Origin: JALYUA01 sp038229875
Lineage (GTDB): Bacteria > Acidobacteriota > Thermoanaerobaculia > UBA5066 > Gp7-AA6
Length of the DNA stretch: 51,128 nucleotides
Assembly: GCA_038229875.1 (NCBI GenBank)
Contig: JBBROA010000014.1
Coordinates: 1 to 51,128, forward strand
Direction of reading: 5' to 3'
The position numbers were made by a program, and so were the translations under genes. The notes under the pieces were generated by a model, which was given only the letters and a program-made list of their open reading frames with translations, had not been told where the DNA came from and did no database searches. This document shows, in pieces, positions 27,035-35,148 of the stretch (position 1 is its first letter; every line of letters starts with the position of its first letter).

Positions 27035-27391
27035 ATGCGCTACATGCTTCTGATCTACGACCGGGAGTCGGACTGGGCGGCGATGAGCGAGGCGGAGAGC
27101 GGGAAGATGTTCCAGGAGTACATGACCTTCACCGAGGGCATCCGGAAGAGCGGCCACATGGTCGCCGGGGACGCACTCCAGCCCGTCTCGACCGCCACGA
27201 CCGTGCGGGTGAGGAGCGGGAAGACCGTCTCGACCGACGGCCCGTTTGCGGAGACCCGCGAGCAGCTCGGGGGTTTCTACATCGTCGAGGCGAAGGATCT
27301 GGACGAGGCTACCGCGATCGCGGCGAAGATACCGGGATCGCGGACCGGATCAATCGAGATCCGGCCGATCATGGACGTGCCGAAAGGGTGA
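27035..27391 (+). CDS. DGPF/YCII-domain protein
   Basis: The 118-residue protein starts MRYMLLIYDRESDWAAMSE and contains VSTDGPFAETREQLGGFYIVEAKDLDEA, the hallmark of YCII-related (DGPF) proteins, which have a ferredoxin-like fold. An AAGGGGGAG ribosome site precedes the ATG. Genes of this type are the standard neighbours of ECF42 sigma factors and are reported as their regulon members, although their biochemical role is still unclear. The sigma-factor gene follows about 100 bp downstream. Confidence 0.92.
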   Translation: MRYMLLIYDRESDWAAMSEAESGKMFQEYMTFTEGIRKSGHMVAGDALQPVSTATTVRVRSGKTVSTDGPFAETREQLGGFYIVEAKDLDEATAIAAKIPGSRTGSIEIRPIMDVPKG

Positions 27392-27488
27392 GGTCAGCGT
27401 CTAAGGGGTGAAGGCGCAAGGGCGGCGGATGATCACCGCCCGGCGCCCCCGCCCCAACGCTCAACCTCAACCTCAACCCCGCGTCACA

Positions 27489-28775
27489 ATGCCGGCTCCC
27501 CTCCCCATCGACCGCGTCTATCGCGAAGAGTCAAGCCGGATTCTCGCCACCCTGATCCGGCTCGTCGGTGACTTCGACCTCGCTGAGGAAGTGATGCACG
27601 ACGCGTTCGCCGCCGCTCTCGAGCAGTGGCCGGGGCACGGACTGCCGGAGAATCCCCGGGCGTGGCTCGTCTCGACCGCGCGGCACAAGGCGATCGACCG
27701 TCTGAGGCGGGACATCCGATTCCGCGCGAAGCAGGAGGAGCTCGCGCGCTGGGCTGCCGAGCCCGCGTGGCAAGACGCGCCGGAAGACGTCGGGCACTCA
27801 GACTCAGTCGCCGTCGCCGATGACCGGCTGCGGTTGATCTTCACCTGTTGCCATCCGGCGCTCGCCCTCGAAGCGCAGCTCGCGCTGACTCTGCGCACGC
27901 TGGGCGGCCTCACCACCGAAGAGATCGCGCGCGCGTTTCTCGTCCCGGTGGCGACGATGGCGCAGCGGCTCGTGCGCGCGAAGCAGAAGATCCGAACCGC
28001 CGGGATTCCCTACCGTGTCCCGCCCGCGGATCAGCTGGAGGAACGGGTGGAAGCGGTGCTCTCGGCTCTTTACCTGGTTTTCAACGAAGGATACGCCGCG
28101 ACTTCGGGCCCGGAGCTTCTCCGCCCCGACCTCTGCGCCGAGGCCATCCGCCTCGCGCGGATCGTGGTCTCCCTGATGCCTGGCCGGCCCGAGGCCAGCG
28201 GCCTGCTCGCGCTCATGCTGCTGCACGACGCGCGGCGGGCGGCACGCGTTTCCACAAACGGCGAGCTCGTCCGTCTCGAGCTCCAGGACCGCCGCCTCTG
28301 GAACCGCGACCAGATGGGCGAGGGGATTGCACTCACCGAATCGGCGCTGAAAAAAGGCGGGCCCGGATCCTACGCGCTGCAGGCTGCCATCGCCGCTCTC
28401 CACGCCGAAGCCGCTGACGCGGCGGCCACGGACTGGAGGCAGATCGTCGAGCTCTACGGGGAGCTCTGCGCGCGATATCCGTCTCCCGTCGCGGAGTTGA
28501 ATCGCGCCGCGGCGGTCGGCGAGGCGTACGGCGCCGCGGAAGGATTACGGCTGCTCGACGATCTCGACCGGCGCGGAGAGCTCGCCCGCTACCATCTGCT
28601 CTTTGCCGCCCGTGCGCGTTTCCTCGCGAGGCTCGGGAGAAAGTCGGAGGCCGCCGCCGAGTGGGAGCGCGCCCGAGATCTCGCAACGAACGCGGCGGAA
28701 CGGCGATTCATCGAGCGCGAGATCGCATCGGCCGGGCCGCCGCACGAAGCCCCGAACTCGTACACAGCCAAGTAA
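27489..28775 (+). CDS. ECF42-type RNA polymerase sigma factor with C-terminal TPR-like extension
   Basis: Region 2 (REESSRILATLIRLVGDFDLAEEVMHDAFAAALEQWP...ARHKAIDRLRRD) and region 4 (TLRTLGGLTTEEIARAFLVPVATMAQRLVRAKQKIR) are clear. They are followed by a helical extension of about 230 residues (NEGYAATSGPELLRPDLCAEAIRLARIV...), as in the ECF42 group, where this extension is needed for activity. I prefer the ATG at 27489 to one at 27408, because the upstream part is a low-complexity Pro/Gln stretch encoded by CAACCT repeats. No anti-sigma factor is adjacent, which also fits the group. Confidence 0.92.
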   Translation: MPAPLPIDRVYREESSRILATLIRLVGDFDLAEEVMHDAFAAALEQWPGHGLPENPRAWLVSTARHKAIDRLRRDIRFRAKQEELARWAAEPAWQDAPEDVGHSDSVAVADDRLRLIFTCCHPALALEAQLALTLRTLGGLTTEEIARAFLVPVATMAQRLVRAKQKIRTAGIPYRVPPADQLEERVEAVLSALYLVFNEGYAATSGPELLRPDLCAEAIRLARIVVSLMPGRPEASGLLALMLLHDARRAARVSTNGELVRLELQDRRLWNRDQMGEGIALTESALKKGGPGSYALQAAIAALHAEAADAAATDWRQIVELYGELCARYPSPVAELNRAAAVGEAYGAAEGLRLLDDLDRRGELARYHLLFAARARFLARLGRKSEAAAEWERARDLATNAAERRFIEREIASAGPPHEAPNSYTAK

Positions 28776-28957
28776 AACTGCTGCTTTTTTGCACGTTTCG
28801 CGGTGCGAAGCTCCCCCCTTCATGGCACAGAAAGTGCTCCTTCTCTCGCTGTTCGCGGGCCGATCACTCGCGGAACGAAGCGGCGACCCGAAGCTGCCGC
28901 TCGAAAAAATCGAGACTCCGATCATCGCGAGTCTCATACCCGAAGGAAGGAGACAAC

Positions 28958-29740
28958 ATGCGTTCAGCCAGCCGACTTCTCATGGCGATTCTCTTCGCTG
29001 CCGGGACGGTCGCAGTCGCGTCCGCCCAGGACAACCAGCCGCAGACTCAGCAGCCGGAGACCAAACCCGAACAGAACGCCAACCCTCCGGCAAATCCCCC
29101 GTCGGCGCAGAGCGCTCCGCCTCCGTCTGTCGCGCCGCCGTCGAGGGACTCTTCGCCCGCCGTCGAACCGGTCAACCCTTCGTCCCAGCAGTCCTCGCAG
29201 ATGACGACTCGGTCCTCCAAAAAGACCGTGAAGCCGTCCGCCACGACGCAGAAGAGCACGACGAAGTCGACCGATACGCAGATCGTTTCCCCGGCGCAGC
29301 CCGCCAACTCCGCAGCCGGCGCGGCCGCGGGTGTCGCCGCCCCCGACAACGGCAGCAACACCGGAACGGGCAGCACCCCGCCTGCGAGCGCGGCCTCGAC
29401 AACGGGCGCCGCGGCGTCGACGGTCCCCGATGTTCCCCCCGCCAACGCGGGTGCTGCGGCCCCGGCTCCTGCCGCGGGCGCGGATAGCCAGAAGCAGACG
29501 GAAACCACCACGACGACCCGGTCACCGGTTGGGGCCTGGGTTCTCGGCCTCGTCCTCCTCATCGGTGTGATTTTTATCGTCCGCCGCACGATGCGGCGTC
29601 GCACGGGTACGCGGGTCTCCATCTACGAGCGCACTGACACGGGCTCGATCGTGACCCAACCTACGACCACGAAGACCACGACCACGACCACCAATGTGAA
29701 GACGACAACGGACAACGCTCCGCATATGCCCCGATCCTGA
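28958..29740 (+). CDS. Exported low-complexity protein with C-terminal membrane anchor
   Basis: The ATG follows GGAAGGAGACAAC. A signal peptide (MRSASRLLMAILFAAGTVAVASAQ) is followed by about 170 residues rich in Pro, Ala, Ser, Thr and Gln, a single helix PVGAWVLGLVLLIGVIFIVRR and a basic, Thr-rich tail. It is probably a membrane-anchored, disordered envelope protein. I recognise no family. Longer upstream frames without a signal are rejected. A hairpin with a T-rich tail lies 20 bp after the stop. Confidence 0.75.
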   Translation: MRSASRLLMAILFAAGTVAVASAQDNQPQTQQPETKPEQNANPPANPPSAQSAPPPSVAPPSRDSSPAVEPVNPSSQQSSQMTTRSSKKTVKPSATTQKSTTKSTDTQIVSPAQPANSAAGAAAGVAAPDNGSNTGTGSTPPASAASTTGAAASTVPDVPPANAGAAAPAPAAGADSQKQTETTTTTRSPVGAWVLGLVLLIGVIFIVRRTMRRRTGTRVSIYERTDTGSIVTQPTTTKTTTTTTNVKTTTDNAPHMPRS

Positions 29741-29760
29741 GAAAGAAGAGACGACCATCG

Positions 29761-29790
29761 AGCGGGGGGTTCGCCCCCCGCTTCTTCGTT
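29761..29790 (+). terminator. Likely intrinsic terminator
   Basis: AGCGGGGGG and CCCCCCGCT form a perfect 9-bp stem around a TTCG loop, followed by TCTTCGTT. The tail is only moderately T-rich. Its position after the anchored low-complexity protein and before the LysM gene fits termination. Confidence 0.75.
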
Positions 29791-29864
29791 AGGGCGCATC
29801 TGGCATGGATACGGCTTCCATTCACCGAGGCAACTCTCCACGAGAAACCGCCGAAGGAGGACTC

Positions 29865-30194
29865 ATGACGGAGAACGATTCCAAGAAACCCGACTTCTCG
29901 AACGTGACCGCAGGGTCGAGCTCGGGGTCCGCGAAACCCGACTTCTCGAATGTGGTCTCAGGGAGTTCATCGACCGCGCCGTCCGCTCCCGCCGGGGAGG
30001 CTGCCGGATCGGCCCTCGATGGGCAGAAGACGATGCGGATGTACGTCGTCGAGAGCGGCGACAGCCTTTCGAAGATCGCGAAGAAATTCTATGGCAACCC
30101 AAACGACTGGAAGCGCATCTACGAGGAGAACCGGGAAGTGATCCACAACCCGGACATGATCCAGCCGGGGTGGCGTCTGAAGATCCCGGAATGA
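29865..30194 (+). CDS. LysM-domain protein, YgaU/Kbp-like C-terminus
   Basis: The ATG follows GAAGGAGGACTC. The LysM domain fills residues 57-109 (MYVVESGDSLSKIAKKFYGNPNDWKRIYEENREVI...PGWRLKIPE) and most resembles the C-terminal LysM of YgaU/Kbp. There is no signal peptide, so a cytoplasmic place is possible. The N-terminal half has two copies of KPDFSNV-x2-GSSS (residues 8-20 and 24-36), also repeated at DNA level, and then an Ala/Ser-rich linker. The lipoprotein gene follows 26 bp later. Confidence 0.85.
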   Translation: MTENDSKKPDFSNVTAGSSSGSAKPDFSNVVSGSSSTAPSAPAGEAAGSALDGQKTMRMYVVESGDSLSKIAKKFYGNPNDWKRIYEENREVIHNPDMIQPGWRLKIPE

Positions 30195-30220
30195 ATGAAG
30201 TGAAGAGGAAGGAGCTCGAT

Positions 30221-30712
30221 ATGTATCGACGTTTTTCACGCGCCATCCCGATGGTGGCGCTGGCCCTCGTTCTCCCGCTCGCCGCGTGCAAGAAGGGCGA
30301 CAACGCGGCGAACCCGAATGCGCCCGCCGACACGGGTGCTCCCGCACCGGCTTCCGGCGTGACCACTGAGAAGGCGCCCGGAATGGTTCACGTGACCGAC
30401 GTATCTCTCGGAAAGTCTCTCGGCCCAGACAAGAAGGTTCAGAACGCAACCGACACGTTCGCCCCGAAGGACACGATCTTTGCGGCCGTCACGACCGACG
30501 GCGCCGGCAAGGCCGCGACGATCTTCGCGAAGTGGACGTTCGAAGACGGCCAGGTGATCAAAAACGACCAGCGGACGATCTCTCCCAACGGATCGGCCGT
30601 GACGGAGTTTTCCATCCAGAAGGCCGACGGGTGGCCCAAGGGCGGATACAAGCTCGACGTCTCGATCGACAGCGGGGGCGCGGCGTCTACCAAGGCGTTC
30701 AAGGTCCAGTAA
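30221..30712 (+). CDS. Putative lipoprotein
   Basis: The ATG follows AAGGAGCTCGAT. The N-terminus MYRRFSRAIPMVALALVLPLAAC has a lipobox (LAAC) and then a short Ala/Pro/Asn linker. The rest is a small beta-rich domain (VHVTDVSLGKSLGPDKKV...FAKWTFEDGQVIKNDQRTI...GYKLDVSIDSGG) like the Ig-like or carrier domains of unknown lipoproteins. The function is not recognised. It is probably co-transcribed with the LysM gene. A dispersed repeat begins at the base after its stop. Confidence 0.8.
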   Translation: MYRRFSRAIPMVALALVLPLAACKKGDNAANPNAPADTGAPAPASGVTTEKAPGMVHVTDVSLGKSLGPDKKVQNATDTFAPKDTIFAAVTTDGAGKAATIFAKWTFEDGQVIKNDQRTISPNGSAVTEFSIQKADGWPKGGYKLDVSIDSGGAASTKAFKVQ

Positions 30713-30912
30713 GCCGTCGCCTCCGCTCACTACAGGACGTGCCGTTCGCTGCGGCGAACGGCACCGGTGAGCGGCTCGCCTGTTGGCTCGACCGGCTCAC
30801 CTCGTCCCTGCGTTCGCTGCGGCTCCCGCCCCGAGAGGCTCCTCCTTCCCTTCGGTCAGGAGACTCCTCTCGGGGCGAGCTTAGCCACCAGCTCGACGGA
30901 AGCGCGGCCCTC
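30713..30912. repeat. Dispersed intergenic repeat, copy A
   Basis: About 120 bp are roughly 96% identical by eye to 43461-43582 (four mismatches and one gap), and a looser match continues beyond. Internal palindromes include GTGCCGTTCG/CGAACGGCAC, flanked by CCGCTCAC/GTGAGCGG, and then GGTGAGC/GCTCACC. Compared with copy B, copy A carries an extra segment of about 44 bp (30834-30878) that is itself a hairpin (CCCCGAGAGG/CCTCTCGGGG). It fills the space between two convergent genes. Confidence 0.88.
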
Positions 30913-30944
30913 CCCGCGGGCTGGGGAGAGGGGAATCACTCCAG

Positions 30945-31640
30945 CTAGACGCTCCGGCGCTTGCCCTTTTCCCGTCCGTCGCTCGCCTTCGACATCGGCT
31001 TGCGGCTACCCTTCGCCTTCGGAGGAGTCCCGCGCTCGCGGCCCGTGTCCTTGCCTTTGCGCTCTTCCTCAACCCGGGCTTCCTCCATCGCGCTCTTCAC
31101 GTCCCGCTCTTCTTCGGGCGGCGGCAGCACCGCGGGGAGACCGAGCGCCTCGAGCCACAGCTCACGCGCCCATCCCTTCGTGTGGTACAGGTGCTCGTCC
31201 TCCTGGTCCTCGACGGCGTCGTAGGCCTCCATAAGAACCTTCCTCGCCGGGGCAGGGGACTTCTTCGCAACTTCCCCGATCAGCTGCCAGTTCATGTGGT
31301 CCTTCGTCTCGGCGTCCACGACGCATTCGGCGGCGACGATCTGCGCGGCGGCAAGAGACGGGCCCTCCCGAAGCGCCTTCTCCATCGCGGCGACCAGATT
31401 CTGTCCCTTTTCGCGCACGATCCGGCGGCCCGCGGTCTGCTTCTCCGGATCCATCCCGAGCTTCTCGCACACGTTCATGAGAACCAGCACGTGCTCCCGA
31501 GTCTCGATCCCGTACTTCTGCCATTCCTTCTTGAGATCTTCGTTCTGAGCGCAGGCGATGGCGCTTCGATAGACCTGGACTCCGCCGAGCTCGGTCTCGA
31601 GCGCCTGGTAGATGAGGTCTTCGACCTGTTCCTTGTTCAT
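30945..31640 (-). CDS. Ferritin-like helical protein with basic C-terminal tail
   Basis: The 231-residue product starts with four predicted helices carrying regularly placed Glu and His (ALETELGG at 13-20, IETREH at 45-50, AAECVVDAETKDH at 103-115, EDQEDEH at 144-150). This resembles diiron ferritin-like proteins, but the ExxH spacing is not fully canonical and I cannot name a family. The last 60 residues are rich in Glu, Lys and Arg and look disordered. Its neighbour upstream is the catalase gene, so a role in oxidative or iron stress is plausible but inferred. Confidence 0.65.
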   Translation of the reverse strand: MNKEQVEDLIYQALETELGGVQVYRSAIACAQNEDLKKEWQKYGIETREHVLVLMNVCEKLGMDPEKQTAGRRIVREKGQNLVAAMEKALREGPSLAAAQIVAAECVVDAETKDHMNWQLIGEVAKKSPAPARKVLMEAYDAVEDQEDEHLYHTKGWARELWLEALGLPAVLPPPEEERDVKSAMEEARVEEERKGKDTGRERGTPPKAKGSRKPMSKASDGREKGKRRSV

Positions 31641-31745
31641 TCAGCTTCTCCTTGCGGCGTTATGTCGGGTCTTGCGGACGGCTCGTGTCGTGCAACGTTT
31701 ATTCCGTGGTCCTGTGTGTCGATTCCCGTCAGGCTCCATGTTTCG

Positions 31746-31790
31746 CCCTTCCCCCAACCTCTCCCCCGGCGCGCGGTGAGAGGGAGGGGC
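31746..31790. repeat. CCCTTCCCCCAACC-type imperfect palindrome
   Basis: A C-rich arm with ACCTCTCCCCC faces GGTGAGAGGGAGGGGC across a GCGC core. It is related to the element at 41391, and its C-rich/G-rich halves resemble the end of copy A at 30905-30931. It lies between the catalase stop and the ferritin-like start. Such elements are common intergenic repeats in GC-rich bacteria. Confidence 0.6.
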
Positions 31791-31796
31791 ACGTCG

Positions 31797-34049
<2,253 letters not shown>

Positions 34050-34161
34050 TCGTTCGCTCTCCCGTTTGGGGTGATGTGGGTTCGAAATGCGATGCTTCGA
34101 AGGAATTAATAAGTGCAAGAAGTGGTCCGCCCGCAGGATCGTGTCCAACCCAGGACTCGCC

Positions 34162-34206
34162 GATCGGGAACCGCCGGTCGGGGAACCGCCAAATCGGGAA
34201 CCAGAG
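34162..34206. repeat. Three-copy 15-bp tandem repeat
   Basis: Units GATCGGGAACCGCCG, GTCGGGGAACCGCCA and AATCGGGAACCAGAG lie end to end. The array sits 25 bp before the DUF4349 lipoprotein start, in the divergent region with katE. A role in promoter spacing is possible but not shown. Confidence 0.75.
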
Positions 34207-34230
34207 GCCCCCCCCGGTGTCTCTCTCCCC

Positions 34231-35103
34231 ATGAAGCCGAAGATCGCTTTCCTGGTCCTGGCCGCCGTTCTCTCCTCAGGCGCATGTCGCAAGGGTTCGC
34301 CGGCGGCGGGCGTCGCATCCGACCGGTTCGAACCCGCCCCGCCTCCGTCAGAGGCGAAATCGGTTCTGGCGGGTCCGCGCCGGGCGGTCGAAGTCAGCGC
34401 CCGGGCTGAGTCGATTCCAGCAGCTCCCGCGCCCGGGACCGACCCCAGAAAACTGATCCGGAACGGCGAGATCTCCGTCGAGGTTGCCGACTTCGAGGCG
34501 GCCTCGCGCAAGGCCGCCGGGATCGCCGCCACCTTTGGCGGGTACGTCTCGGACTCGCAGGCGAGCGGAGAAGGGTCCCGCCGCCGGGGGACGGTGTCGC
34601 TGCGCGTGCGGGCGGACGCGTTCGAGCGGGCGCTCGCCGCATTGAAGGCGCTCGGGAAAGTCCAGTCCGAGCACGTCTCGACCAACGACATCACTCGCGC
34701 CTACACGGACCTCGACGCGAGGTTGCAGGTCAAACGCGAAGCCGCCGTGCGGGTCCGCGAGATCCTCAAGAACCGCACCGCCCGTCTCGCGGACGTGCTC
34801 GCCGCCGAGAAGCAGCTCTCCGAGCTCGTGGAGCAGATCGAGTCGATGGAGGGGGAACGGCGGTACTACGACCAGCAGGTGGCGCTCTCGACGATTGCCG
34901 CAGAGCTGCACGAGCCCGAGTCCGTCACCCGCCCGTCGGCGTTCGCACCCCTGCGTCAGGCTCTTCGCGACTCCGTTTACAACCTCTCGGCGTCGCTCGG
35001 GACGTTCGTGACGGGGCTCCTCTATCTGCTCCCGTGGGCAATCGCGGCCGCAGCGACTCTGCTCGTCGTCCGGCGGGTGCGCCGGCGGCGCCGGGAGCGG
35101 TGA
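34231..35103 (+). CDS. DUF4349 lipoprotein with C-terminal membrane segment
   Basis: The start at 34231 gives a lipoprotein signal (MKPKIAFLVLAAVLSSGAC), so longer upstream frames that read through the 15-bp repeats are rejected. The 290-residue protein has the DUF4349 pattern: LIRNGEISVEVADFEAASRKAAGIAATFGGYVSDSQ, then RVRADAFERALAALKALGKVQSEHVSTNDIT, a coiled coil (DLDARLQVKREAAVRVREIL...LSELVEQIESMEGERRYYDQQ) and a final helix before a run of arginines. The function is unknown, probably an envelope structural or sensory role. Confidence 0.88.
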   Translation: MKPKIAFLVLAAVLSSGACRKGSPAAGVASDRFEPAPPPSEAKSVLAGPRRAVEVSARAESIPAAPAPGTDPRKLIRNGEISVEVADFEAASRKAAGIAATFGGYVSDSQASGEGSRRRGTVSLRVRADAFERALAALKALGKVQSEHVSTNDITRAYTDLDARLQVKREAAVRVREILKNRTARLADVLAAEKQLSELVEQIESMEGERRYYDQQVALSTIAAELHEPESVTRPSAFAPLRQALRDSVYNLSASLGTFVTGLLYLLPWAIAAAATLLVVRRVRRRRRER

Positions 35104-35148
35104 GTCACGCGGCGTCCTGTCCCGCGAGCCAGGGGGCTCCTCAGCTCC

